Assembly: GCA_964441235.1 (NCBI GenBank)
Contig: CAYTUQ010000003.1
Location: 62,001-126,000 of the forward strand
Reading direction: 5' to 3'
DNA length: 64,000 nucleotides
From: BS750m-G69 sp964441235
GTDB taxonomy: Bacteria; Fidelibacterota; UBA2242
Position numbers and translations under genes: made by a program. A model generated the notes under the pieces. It did no database searches. It had not been told where the DNA came from and saw nothing but the letters and a program-made list of their open reading frames with translations. Shown one piece after another: positions 53,685 to 63,335 of the stretch (position 1 is its first letter; every line of letters begins with the position of its first letter).

Positions 53685-54704
53685 ATGATGAAAAAGGCAA
53701 TACGCAAAAAGGATTTATTTTACCAATTAAGTAAAATTCTAAAAAACTGGATTTTCAATGATACTAAAACAAAAATTGGGATTTTTGCACTTACCATACT
53801 CATTTGGTTTTTCACGGTCTTAGGTAATAAATATACTTATACCTTTAATGTTTTTCTTGACGTTCGAAATATTATGCAGGATAAAACACTTAAAGAGAAA
53901 ATTCCTGAAAAAATCCAGGCAAATTTTTCCGGTAAAGGTATAGATATGCTTTATCTATTAATGTCAAACAGGTCCTCCTTTAAATTTGTTCTTGATCTTC
54001 AGAATATTAGATGGTTTTATGATTTTCAACTAAATGAATATTTCTCTAACAACCCGGAGAAGATTATCATTCCCCGTACTGCAGATGTGGAATTTGATCA
54101 AATTATATGGCCTGATACCATCCATGTCGAACTTGATAAATTTAGTGCAGTTAGAGTGCCTGTCATTCCACAGTTGAATATTGAGCCAGTCCCCGGTTAT
54201 ATTGTTGTTGATTGTCCTCAGTTATCTCCTGATAGTGTAGTTATTAGTGGACCAAGAACTTATATTAGAAAATATAAGCAAATAAAAACTGAAGAGTATA
54301 CCCAAACGAATCTGTCGACTCAGCTCAAGATAAAACTCAAATTAAAAGTATCTGATAATGATAATATAACTATTTCCCCAAATAGTATTGAGCTGACTCA
54401 AAAAGTTGAACAGATTGGTGAAAAAACTATATATAACATTCCGATAGATATTATCGAAGTTCCCAAAGGTATTAATGTTGAATTAAGCCCAACCAGTATT
54501 TCATTAACAGTTTCTTCAGGAGTTAGTTTACTTAAGAATTTGAATCCGAATGATATTAAGGTATATTTTAATTTTTCAAAAAGCTGGAAACCTGACGAAT
54601 CTATATATATTCCATCAGTTTCTTTACCGAAGGGAGTGATTGCCTGGAGCAATATGACTCCCAGAAAAATTGAAGTGCATGTAATTCGTGAAAGGACACG
54701 TTAA
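53685..54704 (+). CDS. YbbR/CdaR-like domain membrane protein
   Basis: Single N-terminal membrane helix (KIGIFALTILIWFFTVLG) followed by periplasmic beta repeats: VPVIPQLNIEPVPGYIVVDCPQLSPDSVVISGPRTYIRKYKQI is a YbbR-like repeat and is partly echoed later. In other bacteria CdaR (YbbR) regulates the c-di-AMP cyclase CdaA; no cdaA is visible here, so the link is weak. Start ATG 53685 or 53688, after the rpsA terminator. Its stop abuts the tsaD start. Confidence 0.78.
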   Translation: MMKKAIRKKDLFYQLSKILKNWIFNDTKTKIGIFALTILIWFFTVLGNKYTYTFNVFLDVRNIMQDKTLKEKIPEKIQANFSGKGIDMLYLLMSNRSSFKFVLDLQNIRWFYDFQLNEYFSNNPEKIIIPRTADVEFDQIIWPDTIHVELDKFSAVRVPVIPQLNIEPVPGYIVVDCPQLSPDSVVISGPRTYIRKYKQIKTEEYTQTNLSTQLKIKLKLKVSDNDNITISPNSIELTQKVEQIGEKTIYNIPIDIIEVPKGINVELSPTSISLTVSSGVSLLKNLNPNDIKVYFNFSKSWKPDESIYIPSVSLPKGVIAWSNMTPRKIEVHVIRERTR

Positions 54705-55712
54705 ATGATTGTATTAGGTATAGAAACCTCCTGTGATGAAACTTCAGTAGCAATTCTTAAAGACAATGATGTATTAGCGAATTTAATATCTTCACAGCTT
54801 CTTCATCAGGAATATGGAGGTGTTGTGCCGGAATTTGCCTCAAGAGAGCATATGCGTCTTCTTCCTCGTCTCACGCAAAAAGCTCTGGATCAAACTTCAT
54901 TAAGATTGAATAATATTGATGCTATAGCTGTTACAAGGGGACCTGGATTAATGGGGGCACTTCTTGTTGGGTTGAGTTTTGCTAAGGGATTGTCTTATGC
55001 ATTGAATAAACCTTTATTGGCTGTGAACCATATAGAAGGCCATATTATAGCAAATTTTTTATCTCGAGATGCTGAATTTAATTTTCCATTTCTCTGTTTG
55101 CTTGTTTCAGGAGGTCATACTCAGATTGTATATGTTAAAGATTTCGGGGATTATGATATTCTTGGAAGAAGTGTTGATGATGCAGCAGGAGAAGCATTTG
55201 ATAAAGCGGCGAGAATATTAGGCCTTGGCTATCCAGGTGGACCTGCGATTGATGAATTATCAAGGGGGGGTGATCCGACGTTTCATTATTTTCCAAGGGC
55301 AAAAGTAAAAAGTTCTAAGTCTGATTTTAGTTTTAGTGGTTTAAAAACATCAATACTTTACCTTGTTAAGAAAAAAGGGCGGAAATGGACGGAGGAGCAT
55401 CTTTCAGATTTGTGTACTTCTTATCAGGAGGCTATTGTTGATATATTGAAGACAAACACTTTTCTGGTAGCCAGGGAAAATAATGTAGATACTCTTGTGC
55501 TCGCAGGTGGGGTGGCAGCAAATTCCAGGCTAAGATATGTATTTTCTAAAGAAGCAAAGAATCTTGGTATAAGAGTATTTTTCCCCTCTTCGGAATATTG
55601 TACTGATAATGCAGCAATGATTGCTCGGACAGGTTTAGAGATGTTAAAGCGCAAGATAACTTCACCCCTGAACATTTCTGCCGTACCGAATCTACCATTG
55701 TCACATTTTTAA
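54705..55712 (+). CDS. tsaD: tRNA N6-threonylcarbamoyladenosine transferase
   Basis: Catalyses the last step of t6A37 formation on ANN-decoding tRNAs. VLGIETSCDETSVAIL, the metal-binding NHIEGHIIANF, LVSGGHTQIVYVKDFGDYDILGRSVDDAAGEAFDKAARILGLGYPGGPAID and LAGGVAANSRLR are diagnostic. Length 335 is normal. Its stop overlaps the start of the following VWA gene by one base. Confidence 0.96.
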   Translation: MIVLGIETSCDETSVAILKDNDVLANLISSQLLHQEYGGVVPEFASREHMRLLPRLTQKALDQTSLRLNNIDAIAVTRGPGLMGALLVGLSFAKGLSYALNKPLLAVNHIEGHIIANFLSRDAEFNFPFLCLLVSGGHTQIVYVKDFGDYDILGRSVDDAAGEAFDKAARILGLGYPGGPAIDELSRGGDPTFHYFPRAKVKSSKSDFSFSGLKTSILYLVKKKGRKWTEEHLSDLCTSYQEAIVDILKTNTFLVARENNVDTLVLAGGVAANSRLRYVFSKEAKNLGIRVFFPSSEYCTDNAAMIARTGLEMLKRKITSPLNISAVPNLPLSHF

Positions 55713-57841
55713 TGACTGACTTTTCAATACAATTTCAAAATTTAAGTATATGGCTATTTGTTACACTTATAGCACTTGGTATTATTATTTTTTTTACTTT
55801 TCGTACCCCTAAAAAAATTATATCCAGTAAAGATAAAATTTTTTTAATGGTTTTGAGAACATTAGTGTTTTTACTGATAACGTTTCTTTTTCTCAAACCG
55901 GTTTTGCATTGGACAAGATTGAAAAGTCTTTCTCCTAAGCTGTTGGTTTGGATAGATAATTCTCTAAGTATGACAGTGCATAAAGATTTTTCTCCAGAAT
56001 CATTAATAGAATCTATGAAAGATATAAATGCAGACTTGAAAAAGGAGGGTGTAGATTTAATTTATGAGATTTTTAGTGATAATATTAACAAGGAGACTCA
56101 TTTATTAGATAGAATTGTTTTCGATGGATTGAGTACAGATATATCTCACGTTATAAAAGAATCCAAATCAAAACACATCGATGAAAATGTAATTGCGGCA
56201 ATTTTAATATCAGATGGCGTAGTTACGAAAGGTGAAGACCCCAGCCTTATGGAACTGAATTTACCTTTCCCAGTATTTACTATCGGTGTTGGTGATAGTT
56301 CACCTACAATGGATCCATCAATATCTCAAATGAAATTGCCTGAGTTCGCTAAAGTTGGAGATTCAGTTGAAATTCGTGCTGAAGTTGTTCCTCTTGGAAA
56401 TGATAAACCTTTGGGAGTAATTCTTAAAGAGGATGGTAGGATTATTCAAAAAAGGATGGTCGAAGCTCAACGGCAAGCTTTTAAAAGAGAGGTGATTTTT
56501 CATATTGTACCAAATGAAGTGGGTGTGAAAAGATACGAAATTGAAATAGAGAGAACTAATGATACAAATCCATATAATAATATTCGGATGGGATTGTTAA
56601 GAGTACATTCTGCAAAAACTAACATTGTGGTTTTGAATGCCAGAGCAGGCTTTGAATCAAGGTTTTTAAATAGATGTTTGAAAGAAATTGAAAATGTCAA
56701 AGTTTTTAATATTGTAGAGACATCTTCAGGTTGGTTTCCGCTTTCCCTATCTTCTATTACAAGAGAAAAATGGGATGTGGTTGTTCTTTTAGGTTTTCCC
56801 TCAAATGGAACAGATTTGAATGAGATACTGGCTATTAAACGAAAGATTGAAAGTGAATCGGTACCTTTGCTGATTGTTTACAATCGAATGCTCTCTCTGG
56901 AGAAAGTAAATACTTTAGTCGGTGAAACAATTATTAAGGGAAGGATTAACGATAGGTCGAAAGAGACGGTTTTAGTCCAATTAACTTCAAAAGGAGAAAA
57001 TCATCCTGTAATCCGAGATGTTCTTTTGGGTTATAACGCAGTAAATTTATGGAGTTCACTTCCTCCAATCGGATGGTGTTTTAAGGACTTACAACTTAAC
57101 AATGGATTTATACCTATAATAACAACTGCGGATATATCAGAGCTCCCTGTGATTGCTGTAAGGGAGTTTAGTGGGAAACGAATGGCTATATGTTTGGGAA
57201 CGGATTTTTGGAGATGGCACTTTATGACTCAGGGAAGTAATGAGGTCGATTTATACACTAAGACCTTTACTGGTTTAGTTAAGTGGTTGGCAGATACTCT
57301 AAGTACGTCAAATATTCAAATTACACTAAATAAATCCGTTTATCTGTCAGGTGAACAGGCAGAAATTTCGGGATTAGTTTTTGATGTTCAGGGAAATGTA
57401 GTTCCGTCTGCAGTACTTAACGGTATAGCTGTAAATGAGAATGGTGATGAACAACCATTTGCTGTACAATGGGATGGTAATCAGTTTAAGGGAGAAGTTC
57501 CACTCAGATTAAAAGGTGATTACAGGATTAGATTAACTGCACAATTTGGCGATAACAAAATAGGTAGTACAGAGCTAAAATTAACAGTTGTTGATCAACC
57601 GATTGAGTTGTCAAACGTTATGCAAAAAGCTGATGTTCTCAGGTCTATTTCTTATAAAACAGGTGGCAAGAAAATCAATATTGATGATCTCAAGTCTGTA
57701 TTAAGTTTTATTAGTGTCAAGAAAAAAGAGATAGAAGAAAAGCACGAGCTCAAGTTGTGGCGCTGGTATGGTTCTTTTATGTTGATTGTTAGTTTGCTTT
57801 TTATTGAATGGATAGTAAGAAGGATAAATGGGTATCAGTAA
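55712..57841 (+). CDS. Membrane-anchored von Willebrand A-like domain protein
   Basis: Two N-terminal membrane helices (LSIWLFVTLIALGIIIFFTF and LRTLVFLLITFLFLKPVL) precede a VWA-type domain with the MIDAS-like DNSLSM motif. A CARDB-like beta domain (FAKVGDSVEIRAEVVPL) and a glutamine-amidotransferase-like Rossmann section with no visible catalytic residues follow. A further helix (WYGSFMLIVSLLFIEWIV) closes it. Similar large proteins occur near BatA/BatB or MoxR genes in FCB genomes. Function unknown. Translationally coupled to tsaD. Confidence 0.8.
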   Translation: MTDFSIQFQNLSIWLFVTLIALGIIIFFTFRTPKKIISSKDKIFLMVLRTLVFLLITFLFLKPVLHWTRLKSLSPKLLVWIDNSLSMTVHKDFSPESLIESMKDINADLKKEGVDLIYEIFSDNINKETHLLDRIVFDGLSTDISHVIKESKSKHIDENVIAAILISDGVVTKGEDPSLMELNLPFPVFTIGVGDSSPTMDPSISQMKLPEFAKVGDSVEIRAEVVPLGNDKPLGVILKEDGRIIQKRMVEAQRQAFKREVIFHIVPNEVGVKRYEIEIERTNDTNPYNNIRMGLLRVHSAKTNIVVLNARAGFESRFLNRCLKEIENVKVFNIVETSSGWFPLSLSSITREKWDVVVLLGFPSNGTDLNEILAIKRKIESESVPLLIVYNRMLSLEKVNTLVGETIIKGRINDRSKETVLVQLTSKGENHPVIRDVLLGYNAVNLWSSLPPIGWCFKDLQLNNGFIPIITTADISELPVIAVREFSGKRMAICLGTDFWRWHFMTQGSNEVDLYTKTFTGLVKWLADTLSTSNIQITLNKSVYLSGEQAEISGLVFDVQGNVVPSAVLNGIAVNENGDEQPFAVQWDGNQFKGEVPLRLKGDYRIRLTAQFGDNKIGSTELKLTVVDQPIELSNVMQKADVLRSISYKTGGKKINIDDLKSVLSFISVKKKEIEEKHELKLWRWYGSFMLIVSLLFIEWIVRRINGYQ

Positions 57842-58000
57842 AAATTACTTGCAATTTTAACTCGTAATAACCTAATTTCCAGCGTGCTGACAACTAAAGT
57901 AAATAAGAGGTATAAATCGCAAAATTGATAGTTTAAAAAGTTGTTGCACGCTCTATTCACCCTTCAAACATACTTAATTATCTTTTAGGAGGATATTTAT

Positions 58001-59350
58001 ATGGAAAAAATAGCAATGATAGGTGTAGGATATGTTGGATTAGTAGCTGGAACAGGATTAGCTGATTTTGGTAATGAAGTGATTTGCGTGGATATAGACG
58101 ATGAGAAAATTAAAAAATTAAAAAATGATATTTTGCCAATTTACGAACCGGGTTTGCTTGATATAATAAGAAGGAATGTTGAAAAGGGAAGATTGAAGTT
58201 TACTACGGATTTGGATAAATCTATAAAGGATTCAGACGTTATTTTTCTGGCTGTTCCTACGCCTTCCGGTAAGAACGGTGAAGTGGACTTATCTTATGTA
58301 TTTAATGTGATTGATAAGATTGCCGAAGTTATTGAAAGTTATAAAGTCATTGTTACTAAAAGTACAGTTGAGGTAGGCACAGGCGATAAAATTCGTGAAC
58401 AGCTTATAGCAAAAGGTATTTCTGAAAATATGTTTGATGTTGTCTCCAATCCTGAGTTTTTACGAGAAGGGTCTGCTGTTAGAGATTTTATGCATCCTGA
58501 TAGAGTTGTTATTGGAACAGACTCTCAGAAAGCTATTAATATTATGAAAGAGATATATCGTCCTCTTTACCTTCTTGAAACTCCGGTTATCGCTACTGAT
58601 ATCCGAACCGCAGAAATGATTAAATATGCTTCTAATGCATTTTTAGCTACGAAAATATCTTTTATTAATGAGGTTGCGAATATTTGTGAACGAGTTGGTG
58701 CAAATGTGCAAGTGGTTGCAAAAGCGATGGGGCTTGATGGTCGAATATCGAGTAAATTTTTACATGCCGGTACCGGTTTTGGGGGAGCTTGTTTTCCAAA
58801 GGATACACTGGCATTGACCAAAATGGCTGAGAAAGCAGGTACAAAAGCAGCAATTGTTGAAGCCGTTATTGATGTTAATGAAAAGCAAAAAAAGATAGTA
58901 ATTGAAAAACTGCTTAAATTTGTGCCTGATTTAAAGGGGAAAACTATTGGTATTTTAGGTCTGGCTTTCAAACCAAATACCGATGATGTCAGGGATGCAC
59001 CGGCATTAACGGTAATTAAAGAAATCCTCTCCTTGGGCGGGCAAATCAAAGCTTATGATCCTGAGGCAATGAACGAAATGAGAAAACACTATCCGGAAAT
59101 CACTTATGTTGCATCGAGTGAAGATGCTGTTAAGAATGTGGATGCAATGATTATATTGACAGAATGGAATGAATTTAGAAATATGAATCTGGGTTACATT
59201 AAATCTACCATGAAGAATCCTGTAATGATTGATTCGCGGAACATTTACGATCCGCAAGTAGTTATTCGAGAAGGTTTTCAGTATGATTGTATTGGACGTT
59301 ATATCAAGGAAATCGGTACTAATTCGATAGATATTAGTGAAAGAAATTAA
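58001..59350 (+). CDS. ugd: UDP-glucose 6-dehydrogenase
   Basis: Oxidises UDP-glucose to UDP-glucuronate for surface polysaccharide. NAD-binding MIGVGYVGLVAGTGLADFGNEVICVDID, VVSNPEFLREGSAVRDFMHPDRVVIG, the catalytic Cys in GTGFGGACFPKDTLAL and GLAFKPNTDDVRDAPAL are present. AGGAGG lies nine bases before ATG 58001. Length 449 is normal. A UDP-ManNAc dehydrogenase is a less likely alternative. Confidence 0.93.
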   Translation: MEKIAMIGVGYVGLVAGTGLADFGNEVICVDIDDEKIKKLKNDILPIYEPGLLDIIRRNVEKGRLKFTTDLDKSIKDSDVIFLAVPTPSGKNGEVDLSYVFNVIDKIAEVIESYKVIVTKSTVEVGTGDKIREQLIAKGISENMFDVVSNPEFLREGSAVRDFMHPDRVVIGTDSQKAINIMKEIYRPLYLLETPVIATDIRTAEMIKYASNAFLATKISFINEVANICERVGANVQVVAKAMGLDGRISSKFLHAGTGFGGACFPKDTLALTKMAEKAGTKAAIVEAVIDVNEKQKKIVIEKLLKFVPDLKGKTIGILGLAFKPNTDDVRDAPALTVIKEILSLGGQIKAYDPEAMNEMRKHYPEITYVASSEDAVKNVDAMIILTEWNEFRNMNLGYIKSTMKNPVMIDSRNIYDPQVVIREGFQYDCIGRYIKEIGTNSIDISERN

Positions 59351-59436
59351 TTAAAATTAATAGTCATTCATTGCTTCGCTCATGTTATTTGTTGTTAACT
59401 TTTTCCGAGTTAGAAGATGAAATTGTCTCAAGGGGA

Positions 59437-59448
59437 CTCCTTTCGGAG
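59437..59448. repeat. Mini-hairpin overlapping the 5' end of the four-helix gene
   Basis: CTCC-TTTC-GGAG lies in open reading frame just upstream of the ATG at 59470, preceded by TTGCTTCGCTCATG at 59371, which resembles the edge of the long inverted repeat. Confidence 0.45.
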
Positions 59449-59469
59449 GAAGAATTAAATATTTATCAA

Positions 59470-59808
59470 ATGTCAATGGAAATTGGGGAAAAAATATGGA
59501 GTATTGTAATTAAATGGGACTATTTTTCTAATGATACTATTGGGAAACAATTGGTTAGAGCAGTAGATTCAGTAGCAGCAAATATAAGTGAGGGCTTCGG
59601 AAGATATCATTTTAAAGAGAAGAAGAATTTTTGTTATTATTCAAGAGGTTCGTTGTTTGAAACAAAGACATGGTTGCTTAAAGCATATAATCGTAAGTTG
59701 TTAAATGATAATGATTTTCAAAAATTCCAAAGAGAAATTGAAATTTTAGGAGTAAAATTAAATAATTATATAAATTCTATCGGCAAAACTATAAATTACT
59801 ATAAATGA
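59470..59808 (+). CDS. Four-helix bundle protein (23S rRNA intervening-sequence/S23 family)
   Basis: MSMEIGEKIWSIVIKWDYF, TIGKQLVRAVDSVAANISEGFGRYHFKEKKNFCYYSRGSLFETKTWLLKA match the widespread four-helix family first found in rRNA intervening sequences. Function is unknown. The open frame extends 33 codons upstream to TTG 59371, and homologues usually begin a few residues before the ATG I use (LNIYQ fits the family), so the true start may lie in the repeat-like sequence. Such genes often sit between polysaccharide genes in FCB genomes, as here. Confidence 0.85.
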   Translation: MSMEIGEKIWSIVIKWDYFSNDTIGKQLVRAVDSVAANISEGFGRYHFKEKKNFCYYSRGSLFETKTWLLKAYNRKLLNDNDFQKFQREIEILGVKLNNYINSIGKTINYYK

Positions 59809-59887
59809 CTATACAATAACAATCTAATAACCACTGAATGACTAATGAATAACAACCAAATGGTGCTAAATATAATAGAGGGAACTA

Positions 59888-60913
59888 ATGAGTAGAAGTG
59901 TCTATCTTGTCACCGGCGGCGCCGGATTTATCGGCAGCAATTATATTCATTATCTTTTTGAAAAATATGATGACATTGTGATAGTCAATCTCGATAAACT
60001 CACTTATGCCGGCAACCCGGAAAATTTACGTGACCTGAAAGACAACCCGGACTATGTGTTCATCAAGGGCGATATCTGTGATTCAAAGATTGTAAACCAA
60101 ATCTTTGAGAAATATAAACCCGATTATCTGGTCAATTTTGCCGCGGAAAGCCATGTTGACCGCAGTATCGGCAACCCGGAAGATTTTATCCGTACCGATA
60201 TGTATGGTGTCTATGTTCTTCTGGAAACCTCGAAGGAGTTCAGAATCGAGCGGTTTATCCAGATCAGTACGGATGAAGTTTACGGTTCGATTGACAAGGG
60301 GTCATTTACCGAGGAGTCGCCGTTGATGCCGAGTAATCCCTATTCTGCCAGCAAATCGGGTGGTGATCGGTTAGCATACTCCTATTTTGCCACATATGGG
60401 TTGCCTGTAATTATAACCAGAGCATCTAATAATTACGGACCTTATCAATACCCGGAAAAGTTAATACCACTTTTTGTTACAAATGCGCTAGAAGATAAAC
60501 AACTTCCGCTATATGGCGATGGGAAAAATATTCGGGATTGGTTATATGTACAGGATCATTGTAAAGCAATTGAGTATGTACTAAAAAACGGGAAAGTTGG
60601 AGAAGTCTATAACATTGCCGGCGGGAGCGAACAGGAAAATATTGAGATTACGAAGCTGATACTGAACATTCTCGGCAAGCCAAAAGATCTCATCCGGTAT
60701 GTTCAAGATCGCCTCGGTCATGACCGGCGCTATTCACTGAATGCCGGAAAACTGTATGAATTAGGCTGGAAACAGGCGTATAAATTCGAGGATGCGCTTC
60801 GATATACCGTCCAATGGTATGTTGAGAATACGAATTGGTGGAAACCGCTGAAGAGCGGCGAGTACTTGGAGTTTTATAAGAAACATTATCCCGAAGGGAT
60901 GTCTTTGACATAA
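59888..60913 (+). CDS. rfbB: dTDP-glucose 4,6-dehydratase
   Basis: Makes dTDP-4-keto-6-deoxyglucose for rhamnose and other deoxysugars. NAD-binding VTGGAGFIGSNYIHYL, NFAAESHVDRSI, the active-site STDEVYGS and PYSASKSGGDRLAYSYFATYGLPV with catalytic Tyr/Lys, and SNNYGPYQYPEKLIPLF are diagnostic. Base composition in the first ~500 bp is more GC-rich than its neighbours, hinting at transfer. The last codons (PEGMSLT) are encoded by two tandem mini-hairpins of the intergenic repeat type. Confidence 0.95.
   Translation: MSRSVYLVTGGAGFIGSNYIHYLFEKYDDIVIVNLDKLTYAGNPENLRDLKDNPDYVFIKGDICDSKIVNQIFEKYKPDYLVNFAAESHVDRSIGNPEDFIRTDMYGVYVLLETSKEFRIERFIQISTDEVYGSIDKGSFTEESPLMPSNPYSASKSGGDRLAYSYFATYGLPVIITRASNNYGPYQYPEKLIPLFVTNALEDKQLPLYGDGKNIRDWLYVQDHCKAIEYVLKNGKVGEVYNIAGGSEQENIEITKLILNILGKPKDLIRYVQDRLGHDRRYSLNAGKLYELGWKQAYKFEDALRYTVQWYVENTNWWKPLKSGEYLEFYKKHYPEGMSLT
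60889..60910. repeat. Two tandem mini-hairpins forming the 3' end of rfbB
   Basis: TCCC-GAA-GGGA (60889-60899) is followed directly by TGTC-TTT-GACA (60900-60910) and then the TAA stop. The second hairpin is identical to 48165-48175 in an intergenic spacer. Confidence 0.6.
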
Positions 60914-60934
60914 GATGGAATTGTGAGGCGTTAA

Positions 60935-62143
60935 ATGAACTTATTCAAAAGAGGAGTGTTTGGGAGTTTAATAGCATTTATTTTGTTTGTTGGCATATTA
61001 TATCCTCAAAATCCATATTGGTCTGCAGGTCAAAAACCAACGAAAAATGAAACTCTCGATATCAATGAGATACCCATCAAACAACCCACTGCACTTGAAA
61101 GAGCGATTGATCCGGAAAAGTATATATTGGGTCCCGGAGATGTTTTTGTGGTAAATATTTTGTCAACCGATAATATTAATTTTACCGTTACTGTTGGTCC
61201 TACCGGAGATGTGCTTATACCCGCGGTTGGAATCATGAACCTCAATGGTGAGAAATTGAGCGATGCCACAACTAAAATGATCAATTCTGTACAAAAATCC
61301 TTCCCGAATGCGAAAATTTTCATTTCTTTGATGAACATAAGAGAGTTTAAAATTCAGATAATCGGTCCGGTAGGTAAGCCGGGATATTATACAATTACTC
61401 CGGTTACTAGGTTGAATGAAATCATAGATCAGGCAAATGGATTCCGGAATTTCGCTGAAGAATTTAATATACGTATAGAAAGATCAGATGGTAGCATAAA
61501 GAAGATCAATTATCTAAAGTATATGATGGATGGTGATTTGACAAATAATCCTACGTTTATTGAAGGTGATAAGATAGTGGTTCCTTTCGGTGATCTGGAT
61601 AAAGAGGGAATAATCATAAGAGGAGCAATTGACTCGATCGGATACGATATCATCGAGGAAGGGGAATCCCTCGCGAATTTTCTATTTCGACGTATAAATT
61701 TTAGACCGGAATCAGACTTACAAAGTATCATTATTACTCGTAAGGATAACAGGAAAAATACATTTCTTACTGTTTATCCTGAGAACTTTTCCAAAACTAT
61801 ATTAAAACCGGGTGATTCCATTGATATTCTTCGTGAGAGAGGTGTCAATGTGAATGGTTTTGTTCAAAAACCCGGTTTGTTCAATTTTTTCCCAGGATAT
61901 TCCTATTTAGATTATATTAATATGGCGGGAGGAAATACGATTGAAGGTGACGTCGATAGGACAATAATAAGACATATGGATGGACAAGTGGAATCGGTAA
62001 AAAATGCGACAATTAAACGCGGAGATGTCATAATTGTACCTCGAAACAGAAAGAATATCATCTTTGGTGATTTGTCCATCCTTCAATTGCTTGTATCAGT
62101 ATCGACTTTATTTCTAACTTATTACGCAGCCGTTCATTACTAA
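60935..62143 (+). CDS. Polysaccharide export outer-membrane protein (Wza-like, SLBB domains)
   Basis: N-terminal leader (GSLIAFILFVGILYP). The poly-export domain is YILGPGDVFVVNILSTDNINFTVTVGPTGDVLIPAVGIMNL, followed by three SLBB-like domains (FKIQIIGPVGKPGYYTITPVTRLNEIIDQANGF, IIIRGAIDSIGYDIIEEGES, VNVNGFVQKPGLFNFFPGYSYLDYINMAGG). A hydrophobic C-terminal stretch ends it. It would form the outer-membrane channel for the polysaccharide built by this locus, with the Wzz-like protein next. Confidence 0.9.
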   Translation: MNLFKRGVFGSLIAFILFVGILYPQNPYWSAGQKPTKNETLDINEIPIKQPTALERAIDPEKYILGPGDVFVVNILSTDNINFTVTVGPTGDVLIPAVGIMNLNGEKLSDATTKMINSVQKSFPNAKIFISLMNIREFKIQIIGPVGKPGYYTITPVTRLNEIIDQANGFRNFAEEFNIRIERSDGSIKKINYLKYMMDGDLTNNPTFIEGDKIVVPFGDLDKEGIIIRGAIDSIGYDIIEEGESLANFLFRRINFRPESDLQSIIITRKDNRKNTFLTVYPENFSKTILKPGDSIDILRERGVNVNGFVQKPGLFNFFPGYSYLDYINMAGGNTIEGDVDRTIIRHMDGQVESVKNATIKRGDVIIVPRNRKNIIFGDLSILQLLVSVSTLFLTYYAAVHY

Positions 62144-62186
62144 ATTGATAAAAAGTTATATAAACTATAATTAAAAGGAATTACCC

Positions 62187-63299
62187 TTGGAAAAATATGA
62201 ATTAACTCTTATAGATTATCTGAAGATTATATCGTCAAAGAAGAAGTTTATTTTTGTTTTTGTTTTCATCTGTGTGGCGTTATCTATTATCATCAGCCTA
62301 TTTCTGTTACCCAAATGGTACAAAGCCACCACTATCATACTATCACCCCAATCAGTCCAATCTCCGTTAGGATCTATGGGCTTACTCAGTGACCTTGGAA
62401 TGAATCCATTTCTGAAAGGTGATGAGAATGTGTTAAAATATATTGCCATCCTCAAAAGTCGAAGTCTGCATCAATCCGTTGCAGAAAAATTCAATCTGGA
62501 AAAACGATATAAATGTAAAAATATGGAGGAAACACTAAAAAAGTTTGAAAAGAACTTAGATTATAAAGTGGGCAAGGAATTTCAAGTCTCTATCGATTTT
62601 TATGATAAAGATAAATACATGGTCGCAAACATCACAAATTATATTGTGTATTGTCTCGACTCGTTAAATATATTATTATCAACAACAAATGCTCGCAATA
62701 ACCGGGAATTTTTAGAATTACGTGTAAATGAAATACATGATTCATTGGAGATAACGGGACAAGAACTGGCCAACTTTATGAAAAAGAATGGGATATTAAA
62801 TCTGGAGGAACAAGTAAAAGTAGGTGTTGAACAAGCCGCTTATCTGAAATCAAGAATTATACAGAAAGAAGTCGAATTTGAAGTGATTATAAGCACTGTA
62901 GGGAAAAACAATCCTAAGATTGATGAAATTAAAACCGAAATTAATGCTTTAAATAAAAAGTTTAATGAATTTACTAAAAGTGATGCTCTTGAAAATATGA
63001 TTCCGAATTTTGATAAAATACCTGACTTAGAGCTCGCATTACTAAAAATGAGACGTAAGTATGAGTACTATTCGAAAGTTATGGAATTTTTAGGTCCGCA
63101 ATATGAACAGCAAAAATTTGAAGAAGTAAAAAATTCACCTACTTTACAGGTGCTCGATCGAGCTATTCAACCGGTAAAAAAGGCTAAACCCAAAACAACA
63201 TTTATCGCACTAAGTGCTATGATAGGTTCATTTTTATTGAGCGTCTTTTTTATCGGATTTTCTAACAAGGTAAAATATTATACGGATTTGCCTCGATAG
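62187..63299 (+). CDS. Polysaccharide chain-length determinant (Wzz-like)
   Basis: Polysaccharide co-polymerase. A first membrane helix (KKFIFVFVFICVALSIIISLFLL), a long periplasmic helical region (EFLELRVNEIHDSLEITGQELANFMKKNGIL) and a final proline-rich second helix (QPVKKAKPKTTFIALSAMIGSFLLSVFFIGF) give the Wzz topology. No cytoplasmic kinase domain is attached. Start TTG 62187 with AAAAGGAA upstream. Expected to set O-antigen or exopolysaccharide length with the polymerase that follows. Confidence 0.9.
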   Translation: MEKYELTLIDYLKIISSKKKFIFVFVFICVALSIIISLFLLPKWYKATTIILSPQSVQSPLGSMGLLSDLGMNPFLKGDENVLKYIAILKSRSLHQSVAEKFNLEKRYKCKNMEETLKKFEKNLDYKVGKEFQVSIDFYDKDKYMVANITNYIVYCLDSLNILLSTTNARNNREFLELRVNEIHDSLEITGQELANFMKKNGILNLEEQVKVGVEQAAYLKSRIIQKEVEFEVIISTVGKNNPKIDEIKTEINALNKKFNEFTKSDALENMIPNFDKIPDLELALLKMRRKYEYYSKVMEFLGPQYEQQKFEEVKNSPTLQVLDRAIQPVKKAKPKTTFIALSAMIGSFLLSVFFIGFSNKVKYYTDLPR

Positions 63300-63335
63300 A
63301 CATAAATATCAATATCCGTTTTTAATTCATAATCA

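Noticed and set aside
60935..61020. Wza-like protein as a fourth Gln+1 (Q-rule) example
   Set aside because: The Gln follows Pro (ILYPQNP), a poor signal peptidase I site, so the cleavage position is not credible.
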